A stretch of DNA of 58,616 bases from an uncultured Collinsella sp. (GCA_902494245.1 CABUSR010000008.1:1-58616), one strand, 5' to 3'; shown: positions 8,055-16,833, counted from the first letter of the stretch. A program made the numbers and translations. The notes: generated from the letters alone by a model not told the origin.

Positions 8055-8618
8055 CTACTTGGTCTTGGCAACCAGCAGCGGGTCGCCCAGCTTGACGAGC
8101 GGGTTGCCGCCGATAAGCGTTCCAGACTCGCCGACATGGTCGATGCTCTTAAGACGATCGAGCTCGGAGACGATGACGGTCACGATGTCCTCGTGACCAG
8201 CGGCCTTAATGGCCTCGCGGTCGAAGCTGATGAGCGGCTGGCCTGCCTTGACCACATCGCCCATCTCGACAAAGCGGGCAAAACCCTTGCCGTTCATTTC
8301 CACGGTGCCCAGGCCAACATGGATGAACACGCGCAGGCCGTCCTCGGTAATCATGCCGATGGAGTGGTTGGTGACAGTGGTGGCACCGATGCGGCCGTTG
8401 GCGGGCGCATAGATGGTGCCGGTAATGGGCTCGATGCCATAGCCCTGGCCAAGCATGCCCGAGGCGATCGTCTCGTCGGGAACCTCGTTCAGGTTGACGA
8501 GCACGCCGTTGACGGGGGCATAGATGACGCCTTCGCGGGTAGCGAAGCTTGCTGCGGGCGGAACGGACGCCTCGCCGGTCGAGGTGAAGGTGGACTTAAG
8601 CGAATCGAGCAGACCCAT
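8055..8618 (-). CDS. PTS glucose-type EIIA protein (stand-alone)
   Basis: 187-residue phosphocarrier of the EIIA-Glc fold. The phospho-accepting histidine is His100 in GLRVFIHVGLGT and the partner histidine is His85 in VTNHSIGM. Both are intact. The first 25 residues, before the EIIA fold, are a Ser/Thr/Pro-rich linker. The ATG at 8618 follows GGAGG by five bases. No EIIB or EIIC is adjacent, so it probably serves several permeases; a stand-alone EIIC lies at 45043. A promoter and a perfect 10-bp palindrome of LacI/CcpA type are upstream, consistent with carbohydrate control. Confidence 0.92.
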   Translation of the reverse strand: MGLLDSLKSTFTSTGEASVPPAASFATREGVIYAPVNGVLVNLNEVPDETIASGMLGQGYGIEPITGTIYAPANGRIGATTVTNHSIGMITEDGLRVFIHVGLGTVEMNGKGFARFVEMGDVVKAGQPLISFDREAIKAAGHEDIVTVIVSELDRLKSIDHVGESGTLIGGNPLVKLGDPLLVAKTK

Positions 8619-8665
8619 AGTTGCCTCCAACTTAAATAGGCGCATATCGCGCGTTTGGTTTGCCG

Positions 8666-8675
8666 GAAACGTTTC
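8666..8675. promoter_or_regulatory. LacI/CcpA-type operator upstream of EIIA
   Basis: GAAACGTTTC is a perfect palindrome with the central CG typical of LacI-family and cre sites. It lies between the EIIA promoter and its ribosome binding site. Confidence 0.5.
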
Positions 8676-8706
8676 ACATGTGTTTCGCGGCTTGGTCAAC
8701 GCCCCT

Positions 8707-8735
8707 ATTCTACGCTGCTCAACGATACCTCTGAA
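8707..8735 (-). promoter_or_regulatory. Promoter of the EIIA gene
   Basis: Minus-strand -35 TTCAGA and -10 TAGAAT with 17-base spacing. The palindrome at 8666 lies downstream of the -10, where a repressor would block elongation. Confidence 0.55.
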
Positions 8736-8814
8736 CTGGGATTATGTGATATATCAGTTGAAGGGAAACTTATTGCCGGAGTGTTTCTGCGCCACGGGTT
8801 CAAGTGGGGTACGC

Positions 8815-8842
8815 TTGAAGGCGAAAAACAAGGGCGCATAAT
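8815..8842 (+). promoter_or_regulatory. Promoter of the hydrolase gene
   Basis: TTGAAG and CATAAT with 16-base spacing, ending 19 bases before the hydrolase ATG. Confidence 0.5.
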
Positions 8843-8861
8843 TTGCGCGAAGGGAGCACAT

Positions 8862-9761
8862 ATGATTGTCGAGAACCATGCGCTGTGGGGCGAGGAGCCG
8901 ACCGAGGATTATCCGGCGACGTTTACGTATTTGGGCGCCGAGCCGCTGCCCGATAAACCGAATGGCCGCCGCCCCGCGGTGATCATCTGCGGCGGAGGCG
9001 GGTTTACGCATATCGCTCCGCACGAGCAGGACCCGGTGGCGTTTGCATTTTTGGATCGCGGCTACCAGGCCTTTGTGCTCAACTATGTCACGAGTTCTAC
9101 GGGTGACGTGAGCTTTCCGCACCCCCAGGCAGATCTTGCCAAGATGGTCGCCACGGTGCGCGCCAACGCCGACGAGTGGCATGTCGATCCTAAGCGCGTG
9201 TGCGTCGTGGGCTTTTCTGCTGGCGGCATGATTTGCGCCTCGCTGGCAACACAGTGGAAGACCGGCCCCTTCGCGGCACTTGCCGGGGCGCGTCCGGACG
9301 ACATTCGTCCCGATGCCGTGGTGCTGGGCTATCCATTGCTCGACTTTGCCTATGTGCGTGACATGCAGACGCGCGATCCGCGCATTGACTTGCGTGTGCC
9401 CAAGACGGGCGGCAAGACGGGGCGCGATTTGCTCAACGACTACCTGTCGATGGTGACGGGCGGCGAGGCAACTGACGAGCATCTGGCCGACATCTGCCCC
9501 ACCACGCATGTTTCGCGTCAGATGCCACCGACCTTTGTGTGGGGCGTGTCCGACGACAAGACGGCGCCGATCGCGCAGGTCTACCCGTTTGCGCAGCGCA
9601 TGGCCGAGGAGGGCGTTGCATGCGAGATGCACGTCTTCGACCAGGGTGGTCACGGCCTTTCGCTCGGCAACGCCAACACCGCGGTCGACAACGAGGACAA
9701 GCAGGCGGCAGTCCGTCCCTGGATCCGCCTAGCCTTCCGCTTCCTGGAGCGCCATCTGTAA
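8862..9761 (+). CDS. Alpha/beta hydrolase (acetyl-esterase / dienelactone hydrolase type)
   Basis: 299-residue cytoplasmic serine hydrolase with no signal peptide. The nucleophile elbow is GFSAGG (117-122, Ser119). The oxyanion segment IICGGGGFTH is at 41-50, the acidic residue is likely in GVSDDKTAP and the histidine in QGGHGLSL. The order fits BD-FAE/carbohydrate-esterase-like family members that de-acetylate sugars, but the substrate is not readable. The start ATG follows AGGGAG by five bases. It is divergent from the EIIA gene. Downstream is a large repeat-filled gap. Confidence 0.85.
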   Translation: MIVENHALWGEEPTEDYPATFTYLGAEPLPDKPNGRRPAVIICGGGGFTHIAPHEQDPVAFAFLDRGYQAFVLNYVTSSTGDVSFPHPQADLAKMVATVRANADEWHVDPKRVCVVGFSAGGMICASLATQWKTGPFAALAGARPDDIRPDAVVLGYPLLDFAYVRDMQTRDPRIDLRVPKTGGKTGRDLLNDYLSMVTGGEATDEHLADICPTTHVSRQMPPTFVWGVSDDKTAPIAQVYPFAQRMAEEGVACEMHVFDQGGHGLSLGNANTAVDNEDKQAAVRPWIRLAFRFLERHL

Positions 9762-9794
9762 GAGTAAGAGGGCCAGCCCCATCCCGTCCCTCAT

Positions 9795-9861
9795 AACTTG
9801 CGGTGAAATAGTTCCAATTAAAGTCACGGGGCTTTAAACAGGAACTATTCCACCGCAACTT
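9795..9861. repeat. Long palindromic repeat, copy 1 of 2
   Basis: Arms of 21 bases (9795-9815 and 9841-9861) are complementary with two mismatches and share TTGCGGTG and AATAGTTCC with the element at 13995. It follows the hydrolase gene and has no U-tract. It looks like a short interspersed palindromic element. Confidence 0.8.
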
Positions 9862-9920
9862 CGTTTTGATCTGTTGGAGACGGAGGAAAATGGATCATTT
9901 TGTCGAGGGAGCGGGCGGCT

Positions 9921-10165
9921 GTTTCTGCTCCCGCGGGAAACCACGTCCCGTTTGGGAAATCGTGACCCGTTTTGGGCGCAGATTCCGGGTCGCAGTTTCC
10001 CCGAGGGGCTCGATCGGGAAATCGCATCCCAGTCTGAGCGCCGATTCCGGGCTGCAGTTTCCGCTAGATGCCTCAACCGGAAAGCCCGTCCCGTTTAGGT
10101 GTTCCGGAGTGGGATTCGGTTTCCGCAACAGGCCCGTCTGGGAAGCAATGGCCCAGAATTCCCCT
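9921..10165. repeat. Degenerate 62-bp tandem repeat upstream of feoAB
   Basis: Four units start with GTTTCC or GTTTCT at 9921, 9995, 10057 and 10119 (periods 74, 62, 62). Each carries GTTTCC followed by GGAAA or GGGAA further on, so each unit can form its own small hairpin, and ATTCCGGG recurs between units. No coding frame with a ribosome binding site covers it. Together with the palindrome at 9795 it fills the 540-base gap before the feo promoter. Confidence 0.65.
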
Positions 10166-10181
10166 TGCACCGATCTGTCGA

Positions 10182-10211
10182 TTGAACGTCGTTGTGTGTT
10201 CACGCTATCAT
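10182..10211 (+). promoter_or_regulatory. Promoter of feoAB
   Basis: -35 TTGAAC and -10 TATCAT with 18-base spacing, followed directly by two copies of a candidate metal-regulator operator. Confidence 0.5.
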
Positions 10212-10225
10212 GTAAGCTTAAAATT

Positions 10226-10254
10226 GGTTAGCCATGGCAAACGGTTAGCCATGG
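10226..10254 (+). promoter_or_regulatory. Tandem operator-like repeat (candidate iron-regulator sites)
   Basis: GGTTAGCCATGG occurs at 10226-10237 and again at 10243-10254, 17 bases apart. The first sits in a near-perfect palindrome, GTTAGCCATGGCAAAC, with two mismatches. The GGTTAG half-site recalls DtxR/IdeR boxes. The position just downstream of the -10 fits repression of iron uptake. Confidence 0.5.
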
Positions 10255-10301
10255 TGAACATAAATACAACGCCCTGCGGGCGCCGGGGGAGGAGCACGGA
10301 C

Positions 10302-12662
10302 GTGAAGCTCGATACACTCGAGATTGGAAAGGACGCCGTTGTCGCATCGGTGGCATCGGACGATCAGGCACTCCGACAGCATATTTTGGACATGGGTCTA
10401 ACGCCGGGCACCGAAGTCACCATGATGAAGTACGCCCCCATGGGTGACCCGCTCGAGATCCGCCTACGTGGCTACGAGTTGACGCTGCGCAAGGACGATG
10501 CCGCTCGCATCGAGCTCGTGGGTATTCACGACACCGATACGGGTCCGCGCGCTAACGCCGCAATCGGCACGACGGAGCATCCGGCCCTGGGCGAGGGGAC
10601 GTATTCGCCCCGTGCGGCAAAGACGGCCGTGCCCGAGGGCGCGCCGCTGCACTTTGCCCTCGCCGGCAACCAAAACTGCGGCAAGACCACGTTATTCAAC
10701 CAGCTGACGGGCTCCAACCAGCACGTCGGTAACTTTCCCGGCGTGACGGTCGACCGCAAAGATGGCACCATCCGTAACCATCCCGAGGCGAGCGTTACCG
10801 ACCTGCCCGGCATTTACTCCCTGTCGCCGTACACAGGCGAAGAGGTCGTGAGCCGTCAGTTCATCCTTGACGAGCGCCCGGACGCCATCATCGACATCAT
10901 TGACGCCACCAACATCGAGCGTAACCTGTACCTGACACTGCAGCTCATGGAGCTTGACCGTCCTATGGTCATCGCGCTCAACATGATGGACGAGGTGACC
11001 GCCAACGGCGGCGCCGTGGACGTCAACCTGCTCGAGAGCCTGTTGGGCGTGCCCGTTGTCCCCATTAGCGCTGCCCGCAACGAGGGCATCGGCGAGTTGG
11101 TGGACCACGCCCTGCACGTGGCACGGTTCCGCGAGCGCCCTGGTCGCCTGGACTTTTGTGCGCCCGACGGCCCGGACGGCGGTGCGCTGCATCGCTGCAT
11201 CCACGGTATTGCTAACCTGATCGAGGACCATGCCGTGACGGCGCACATTCCGGTGCGCTTTGCGGCGACCAAGCTGGTCGAGGGCGATGAGCTGGTAACC
11301 GAGGCGCTTCACCTGGATCGCAACGAGCTCGACGCTATCGAGCACATCATTACCCAGATGGAGGGCGAGGCCGGCACCGACCGCCTATCTGCGCTGGCCG
11401 ATATGCGTTTTAGCTTTATCGGCGACGTGTGCGGGCGTTGCGTCGTCAAGCCGCACGAGAGCCGCGAGCACGTGCGCTCCGTCAAGATTGACCGCATCCT
11501 GACAGGTCGTTACACAGCCATTCCGGCGTTTCTGGTGATCATGGGCCTCGTCTTTTGGCTGACGTTTGGCGTGATTGGCGCGGCGTTGCAGGGACTCATG
11601 GAGGACGGTATCGCTGCCATCATCGCCTCGGCCGATGCGGGCCTCAAGGCATTCGGAACCAACGACGTGGTGCGCTCACTGGCTGTCGACGGCGTACTTA
11701 CGGGTGTGGGCAGCGTGCTGACCTTCCTACCGATTATCGTCGTGCTCTTCTTGTTCCTCTCCATTCTGGAAGACTCCGGCTACATGGCACGCGTAGCCTT
11801 TGTCATGGATAAGGTGCTGCGTCGCTTTGGCCTGTCGGGCCGCAGCTTCGTGCCCATGCTCGTCGGTTTTGGCTGCACCGTGCCGGCTATCATGTCGACC
11901 CGTACGCTCCCATCCGAGCACGACCGCAAGATGACGGTCATGCTCACGCCGTTTATGAGCTGCTCAGCCAAGCTGCCGGTTTACGGCTTGCTGTGCGGGG
12001 CTTTTTTCCCGCAGGCGACGGTTCCCGCCATGGTCTCGCTCTATCTGATCGGTATCGTGGTCGGCTGCATCGCGGCTTTGGTGCTCAACCGCACGGCATT
12101 TAAGGGCGACCCGGTGCCGTTTATCATGGAGCTCCCCAATTACCGCCTGCCGAGCGTCAAGACGACGGTGATGCTGGCATGGGATAAGGCCAAGGACTTT
12201 ATTACCAAGGCTTTTACCATTATCTTTGCCGCTACCGTGGTCATCTGGTTCCTTCAGACGTTCGACATTCGCTTTAATGTGGTCGCCGATCAGTCGCAGA
12301 GTCTACTTGCCGGTCTGGGTAGCATCATCGCGCCGGTGTTGGCCCCACTCGGCTTTGGCGACTGGCGCGCCTCGACGGCGCTCGTCACCGGACTTATCGC
12401 CAAGGAGAGTGTCATCTCGACACTCACGGTGCTTTTGGGTGCAACCTCGCCCGCGGCATTGTCAACCATGTTTTCGCCGTTTACCGCCTACGTGTTCTTG
12501 GTCTTTACGCTGCTGTACCCGCCTTGCGTGGCCGCTATCGGCGCTGTCAAGAGCGAGTTGGGCGCGCGCTATGCCGTGGCCGTATTCGCGTTTCAGGTCG
12601 CCGTTGCCTGGATCGTGGCGTTTGTCGTGCATTCGGCGGGCATATTGCTGGGGTTGGCTTAG
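10302..12662 (+). CDS. feoB: Ferrous iron transporter, FeoA-FeoB fusion
   Basis: 786-residue Fe(II) importer. Residues 1 to about 80 form a FeoA-like SH3 domain (DMGLTPGTEVTMMKYAPMGD). The FeoB G domain follows, with P-loop GNQNCGKTT (122-130), switch region NFPGVTVDR, G3 DLPGIYSLSP and G4 NMMDE. The membrane domain has two Gate segments around FGCTVPAIMSTR and FMSCSAKLPVYGLL. The start is GTG at 10302, eight bases after GGGGGAGGAG; the frame is open further upstream but has no comparable site. FeoA is normally a separate small protein, and fusions are known in several anaerobes. Confidence 0.95.
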   Translation: MKLDTLEIGKDAVVASVASDDQALRQHILDMGLTPGTEVTMMKYAPMGDPLEIRLRGYELTLRKDDAARIELVGIHDTDTGPRANAAIGTTEHPALGEGTYSPRAAKTAVPEGAPLHFALAGNQNCGKTTLFNQLTGSNQHVGNFPGVTVDRKDGTIRNHPEASVTDLPGIYSLSPYTGEEVVSRQFILDERPDAIIDIIDATNIERNLYLTLQLMELDRPMVIALNMMDEVTANGGAVDVNLLESLLGVPVVPISAARNEGIGELVDHALHVARFRERPGRLDFCAPDGPDGGALHRCIHGIANLIEDHAVTAHIPVRFAATKLVEGDELVTEALHLDRNELDAIEHIITQMEGEAGTDRLSALADMRFSFIGDVCGRCVVKPHESREHVRSVKIDRILTGRYTAIPAFLVIMGLVFWLTFGVIGAALQGLMEDGIAAIIASADAGLKAFGTNDVVRSLAVDGVLTGVGSVLTFLPIIVVLFLFLSILEDSGYMARVAFVMDKVLRRFGLSGRSFVPMLVGFGCTVPAIMSTRTLPSEHDRKMTVMLTPFMSCSAKLPVYGLLCGAFFPQATVPAMVSLYLIGIVVGCIAALVLNRTAFKGDPVPFIMELPNYRLPSVKTTVMLAWDKAKDFITKAFTIIFAATVVIWFLQTFDIRFNVVADQSQSLLAGLGSIIAPVLAPLGFGDWRASTALVTGLIAKESVISTLTVLLGATSPAALSTMFSPFTAYVFLVFTLLYPPCVAAIGAVKSELGARYAVAVFAFQVAVAWIVAFVVHSAGILLGLA

Positions 12663-12704
12663 TTATGAATTGACGACGCAACCTCTGTGTATCGAATTGT
12701 TTTC

Positions 12705-12736
12705 GGCCCCGCTTCTGTACTGACGGATGCGGGGCC
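12705..12736 (+). terminator. Hairpin after feoAB
   Basis: GGCCCCGC and GCGGGGCC form a perfect 8-bp stem with a 16-base loop. The U-tract is poor (GTTGCT), so termination is uncertain. The MFS promoter overlaps it. Confidence 0.4.
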
Positions 12737-12749
12737 GTTGCTATATAAT
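12720..12749 (+). promoter_or_regulatory. Promoter of the MFS gene
   Basis: A perfect -10 TATAAT (12744-12749) with CTGACG 18 bases upstream, embedded in the preceding hairpin. Confidence 0.5.
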
Positions 12750-12782
12750 CGCCTCCGCTCAAAACGATTGGAGACGTTATAT

Positions 12783-13979
12783 ATGACTCAGGCAAGGCAA
12801 GACGGCATCACGCTCAGGCAGTGGCTCCCACTCGTCGGGCTCACCTGCTGTGCGTTCGTGTTCAACACGTCGGAGTTTATGCCCATCGGCCTTTTGACTG
12901 ATATCGCCGCGTCGTTCTCGCTCACCGAGGCCCAGGCGGGCATCATGATCTCGGTCTATGCCTGGGGCGTCATGCTGCTGTCGTTGCCGCTCATGGTGTT
13001 CGCTTCGCGTTTCGAGTTTAAGCGGATGCTGCTGGGCGTGCTTGCCGTGTTCTCGCTCGGTCAGTTCCTGTCCGCTGTGGCGCCGACCTATCCCATCCTG
13101 GTCTGCGCGCGCCTGGTGGTCGCTTGCGCACATGCCGTGTTCTGGTCAGTCGCCTCGATTATGGCCTCGCGCCTGGTCGACACTCGCCACGGCGCGCTCG
13201 CCATCAGCATGATCGCCACGGGCTCGTCCATCGCGCAGATCTTTGGCCTGCCTCTCGGTCGCGCCATTGGCTTGGCCGTGGGCTGGCGCATGACGTTTGC
13301 CGTGGTCGGGGGCCTCTCAGCCATCGCGGTCGTCTACCAGGCAGCGGTGTTCCCGGCCATGCCGGCGGGTGAGCGCTTTACCGTCAAACAGCTGCCCGAG
13401 CTGCTCAAGAACCCGCTCCTCATCGCGCTCTACGCAGTCACGGTCTTCATGGCGACCGGCTATTACGCAAGCTACAGCTATATCGAGCCCTTCCTGGCGC
13501 AGGTCGCGCACGTCGATGCGGGCGCCATCACCATGACGCTGACGGCGTTTGGCTGTTCCGGCTTGGTGGGCAGCTGGCTGTTCAGCCGCCTGTTCGACGG
13601 GCACCGTTTTCCGTTCCTTGCTATCACGCTCTCCGGCGTGCCGGTGGCCCTGCTGCTCATGGGGCCGGCCGCATCGTCGCTCGTGACAGTGCTTGCCGTC
13701 TGCGCACTGTGGGGTTGCTGCGCCACGGCCTTTAACGTGGCGTTTCAGGCCGAGCTCATCAAGCACACGCCGGCAGATTCGTCGGCCGTCGCCATGTCGA
13801 TCTTCTCGGGCCTGTTCAACCTCGGTATCGGCACGGGTACCGCGATCGGCGGAGCCGTGGTTTCGGGTCCCGGTATCGCCTGGATCGGCTTTGTGGGCGG
13901 GGCGATTGCCGTCGTGGGCGTCATCCTCGCCATCACCGTGCTGTTTCCGGCCATCCGCCGCGCCAAGCCCGTCGCCTAA
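12783..13979 (+). CDS. MFS exporter, SotB/AraJ-like
   Basis: 398-residue major facilitator protein with 12 predicted membrane spans. The first helix carries NTSEFMPIGLLTDIA, a hallmark of the SotB/AraJ/YdhP group of drug:proton antiporter-1 proteins that export sugars or drugs. The helix 2-3 loop has ASRFEFKRMLLG. The ATG at 12783 has GGAGA upstream and follows a clear -10 element. It stands alone between feoAB and a glycosidase. The substrate cannot be deduced. Confidence 0.85.
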   Translation: MTQARQDGITLRQWLPLVGLTCCAFVFNTSEFMPIGLLTDIAASFSLTEAQAGIMISVYAWGVMLLSLPLMVFASRFEFKRMLLGVLAVFSLGQFLSAVAPTYPILVCARLVVACAHAVFWSVASIMASRLVDTRHGALAISMIATGSSIAQIFGLPLGRAIGLAVGWRMTFAVVGGLSAIAVVYQAAVFPAMPAGERFTVKQLPELLKNPLLIALYAVTVFMATGYYASYSYIEPFLAQVAHVDAGAITMTLTAFGCSGLVGSWLFSRLFDGHRFPFLAITLSGVPVALLLMGPAASSLVTVLAVCALWGCCATAFNVAFQAELIKHTPADSSAVAMSIFSGLFNLGIGTGTAIGGAVVSGPGIAWIGFVGGAIAVVGVILAITVLFPAIRRAKPVA

Positions 13980-13994
13980 TCACGTCCCCTCATC

Positions 13995-14061
13995 AGTTGC
14001 GGTGGAATAGTTCCTGTTTAAGGCTTCTGAAGGCCCAGACAGGAACTATTCCACCGCAACT
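13995..14061. repeat. Long palindromic repeat, copy 2 of 2
   Basis: Perfect 22-base arms at 13995-14016 and 14040-14061. The stem matches the element at 9795 with few changes, while the central loop differs. Both copies follow a gene end and precede a promoter region. Confidence 0.85.
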
Positions 14062-14132
14062 TATTTTGGGGGAGAGGATACAAGCTGGGCATACAATGGA
14101 TGTCGTTGTGTTGAGCTTACCGGGAGGCTGTT

Positions 14133-15509
14133 ATGTGGGCATACGAGACGACGTTCTATCAGATCTATCCGCTGGGCTTTTGCGGGGCTCCGCGCGAAAA
14201 CGCCGCGCCCGTTGCCGAGGGTGAGCTCGCCCAGGCTGCCAACGCCGCGCCCAACCCCGATGCTCCTATCATGAAGGTCGCCCAATGGGCCGACTACATG
14301 CAGGAACTCGGCGTTGGCGCTGTGCTCATCAACCCACCGCTCGAATCTGATAGCCACGGCTACGATACACGCAGCCTGCGCCATATCGACCGTCGCCTGG
14401 GTGGGGACGCCGACTTTGCCGCCGTATGCGACACGCTGCATGCCCATGGCATCCGCGTGGTGCTCGATGCCGTCTTCAACCACGTCGGCCGCGGTTTTTG
14501 GGCCTTCCGCGATGTGCAGGAGCGCAAGTGGGACTCGCCGTACAAGGACTGGTTCCACATTAGCTTTGACGGCGATTCCTGCTATGGCGATGGCTTTTGG
14601 TACGAGGGCTGGGAAGGCCATTTTGAGCTTGTGAAGCTCAACCTGCAAAATCCCGCTGTGGTCGATTACCTGCTCGAGTCCGTGCGCCGCTGGGCCGAGG
14701 TCTTTGGCGTCGACGGCCTGCGCCTGGACGTTGCCTATATGCTCGACCGCGACTTTATGCGCCGCCTGCACGCCTTTACCCGTGAGCTCAAGCCCGACTT
14801 TGTGCTGATCGGCGAGACGCTCCACGGCGACTACAACCAAATCGTCAACGACGAGATGCTCGACTCCTGCACCAACTACGAGTGCTACAAGGGCCTGTAC
14901 TCCAGCTTTAACTCGGTCAACATGTTCGAGATCGCCCATTCGCTGCACCGCCAGTTTGGCGGCGATCCGTGGTGCATCTACCGCGGCAAACATCTGCTGT
15001 CGTTTGTCGACAACCACGATGTGCCGCGCCTGGCAAGTATCCTCACCGACAAGTCGTGTCTGCGTCCCGCCTACGGCATGCTCTTTGGCATGCCGGGCAT
15101 CCCGTGCGTCTACTATGGCAGCGAGTGGGGAATTGCCGGCGAAAAGGGTGGCCCCGATGGCGACTGGGCGCTGCGACCTGCGCTCAATGAGCCTGCGCCC
15201 AACGAGCTGACGGCGTTCATCACGCAGCTTGCGCACCTTCGCTCGGCCGACGACGCGGCTGCCCGTGCTCTCAACTACGGTGCCTATCGCAACGTGGTGA
15301 TCCAGAACAAGCAGCTGCTGTTCGAGCGCGCTTGTGACGGCGCGACGGTACTCGTGGCGGTGAATGCTGTGGGTGAGCCTTACACCTTTGGCGCCGGCGA
15401 GCTCAACGGGTCCTTCGTCGACCTGCTTGCCGACGATGCGCCCACGGTCGAGCTGACGGGTACCCTTGAGCTTGCACCCTACGAGGTGCGCTATCTGTTG
15501 AGAGCCTAG
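14133..15509 (+). CDS. GH13 alpha-amylase-family glycoside hydrolase
   Basis: 458-residue cytoplasmic enzyme with no signal peptide, predicted to hydrolyse alpha-glucosidic bonds of maltodextrins. The GH13 motifs are present: LDAVFNHVG, DGLRLDVAY (nucleophile Asp199), LIGETLHGDY (acid/base Glu228) and FVDNHDVPR (Asp296). Short GH13 proteins beginning with a YQIYPLGF segment resemble cyclomaltodextrinase or maltodextrin glucosidase cores without an N-terminal carbohydrate-binding domain. GGGAGG precedes the ATG. The next gene starts four bases after its stop, so they share a transcript. Confidence 0.9.
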   Translation: MWAYETTFYQIYPLGFCGAPRENAAPVAEGELAQAANAAPNPDAPIMKVAQWADYMQELGVGAVLINPPLESDSHGYDTRSLRHIDRRLGGDADFAAVCDTLHAHGIRVVLDAVFNHVGRGFWAFRDVQERKWDSPYKDWFHISFDGDSCYGDGFWYEGWEGHFELVKLNLQNPAVVDYLLESVRRWAEVFGVDGLRLDVAYMLDRDFMRRLHAFTRELKPDFVLIGETLHGDYNQIVNDEMLDSCTNYECYKGLYSSFNSVNMFEIAHSLHRQFGGDPWCIYRGKHLLSFVDNHDVPRLASILTDKSCLRPAYGMLFGMPGIPCVYYGSEWGIAGEKGGPDGDWALRPALNEPAPNELTAFITQLAHLRSADDAAARALNYGAYRNVVIQNKQLLFERACDGATVLVAVNAVGEPYTFGAGELNGSFVDLLADDAPTVELTGTLELAPYEVRYLLRA

Positions 15510-15512
15510 CCC

Positions 15513-16076
15513 ATGGCCGTATCTGACGAGGGCTATCAACATATTGAGCATGGGTTTGAGCCCGTGTTTGACGAGCACTCGCGCGTTTTGGTGCTCGGGT
15601 CGTTTCCCTCGGTGCTTTCGCGCGCCAATTCCTTTTATTACGGCAACCCTCAGAATCGCTTTTGGCGCGTGATGGCCGCGTGCCTCGGTGTGCCTGTGCC
15701 GCCCAACGAGGGCGACCCTTTGGCAAGCGGTGAGCCCGCGACGCTTGATGCCTCCATTGCCGCCAAGCGGTCCATGCTGCTGAACGGCGGCGTGGCCCTG
15801 TGGGATGTGATCGAGAGCTGCGACATTAAGGGTTCGAGTGACGCCAGCATCAAAAACGTCGTTCCGGCGCATGTCGAGCGCATTACCGGCGCAGCTCCTA
15901 TCGAGGTCGTTGTCTGTAACGGCGGCACGGCAGGGCGGCTCTACAAGCGCTATCTACAAGAGCGCACCGGGCTGCCGGCCATCGTTCTGCCGTCGACAAG
16001 TCCCGCCAATGCGGCATGGCGCCTGGAACGCCTTGTCGAGCGCTGGCGCGAGGCCGTTGACTGGGCTGTAATTTAA
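15513..16076 (+). CDS. Hypoxanthine-DNA glycosylase (UDG superfamily family 6)
   Basis: 187 residues. Predicted to excise deoxyinosine from DNA. It shows the family signature GSFPSVLSR followed by FYYGNPQNRFWRVM near the N-terminus, LNGGVALWDVIESC in the middle and LPSTSPANA at the C-terminus. These are the active-site regions of the family 6 glycosylases often annotated as DNA-deoxyinosine glycosylase. It starts four bases after the GH13 gene and has no obvious ribosome binding site of its own, so translation is probably coupled. Its stop is only one base from the converging gene. Confidence 0.88.
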   Translation: MAVSDEGYQHIEHGFEPVFDEHSRVLVLGSFPSVLSRANSFYYGNPQNRFWRVMAACLGVPVPPNEGDPLASGEPATLDASIAAKRSMLLNGGVALWDVIESCDIKGSSDASIKNVVPAHVERITGAAPIEVVVCNGGTAGRLYKRYLQERTGLPAIVLPSTSPANAAWRLERLVERWREAVDWAVI

Positions 16077-16077
16077 T

Positions 16078-16740
16078 TTAGATTTTTGTTTGAGCGTGGG
16101 CGCCCAGACGTTTCAGAACGCCTCGCCAGATCGGCGCGGGCACGGCTGGCTCGGCGCAAACCATGCCGTCGGCGTCGACGTTGGCGGCATTGCCGCCGCC
16201 AAGTCGCTGTGCATGCTTGACGGAGCAGCCCATGCGCACGGCGCCCACGAGCTTGTCCATGGCCTCAGAAAACGGTCGCCGCAAGAGTCCCATGCGCGGA
16301 GAGCGACGAAGCGCCGCAATGCCGCTGCCGGCGCAGATGGCAACGCCGCCACACCACAATTGGCCATGGCGCTCACATGCCTTGTGCAGGCGAACGGCGG
16401 TCCCACGCGCCTGCTCAGTGCCCTCTTGTGCGGCTCGAATCGCGACATAGACGCGCGTTCCCGTACCGCCAAAGCGCTCAAGCGCCTGCTCGATGGCTGT
16501 CAACGTCTCATCGTCAGCCACATCTTCAATGGCCAGCACGATGCCATCGGCAACGCTGCCGGCGTCATTTGCCTTCAAGTCGACCGGGCGGGGGAGTGCG
16601 GTGCCGGAAAGTTGAGCATAGGCGGCGATGGCATCCTGCAGGTCCCAGAGCAAAAACTCAAGATCGGCGCTATTGGGAATGCTGATATACGCAATGGTTT
16701 GCAGCGTTTTTGGTACATCGCCGCGCGCGGTCGTCTCCAT
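16078..16740 (-). CDS. Conserved-looking protein of unknown function
   Basis: 220 residues; I do not recognise the family with certainty. The ATG at 16740 follows AAAGGAG. No signal peptide or membrane span is seen. The middle has WCGGVAICAGSG followed by SPRMGLLRRPFSEAMDKL, a pattern that resembles the C-terminal half of some flavodoxin-like or NADPH-dependent FMN reductase proteins, but the FMN-binding loop is not evident. It is convergent with the glycosylase gene with a one-base gap and no terminator hairpin between them. Confidence 0.6.
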   Translation of the reverse strand: METTARGDVPKTLQTIAYISIPNSADLEFLLWDLQDAIAAYAQLSGTALPRPVDLKANDAGSVADGIVLAIEDVADDETLTAIEQALERFGGTGTRVYVAIRAAQEGTEQARGTAVRLHKACERHGQLWCGGVAICAGSGIAALRRSPRMGLLRRPFSEAMDKLVGAVRMGCSVKHAQRLGGGNAANVDADGMVCAEPAVPAPIWRGVLKRLGAHAQTKI

Positions 16741-16833
16741 GCCATCTCCTTTCCGGCTCGTTTCCGTTTAGGTTACACCGTCTGGTGGCGCCCCGCCGCG
16801 CTATCCTAGTGCAACCCTTACGAAAGGAACGCC

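Noticed and set aside
9834..10203. Small overlapping open frames in the repeat region before feoAB
   Set aside because: They arise from the 62-bp repeats, lack ribosome binding sites and have no consistent codon use.
14061..15872. A 603-codon open frame antisense to the GH13 gene
   Set aside because: The forward GH13 protein has all catalytic motifs, and the antisense frame has none.
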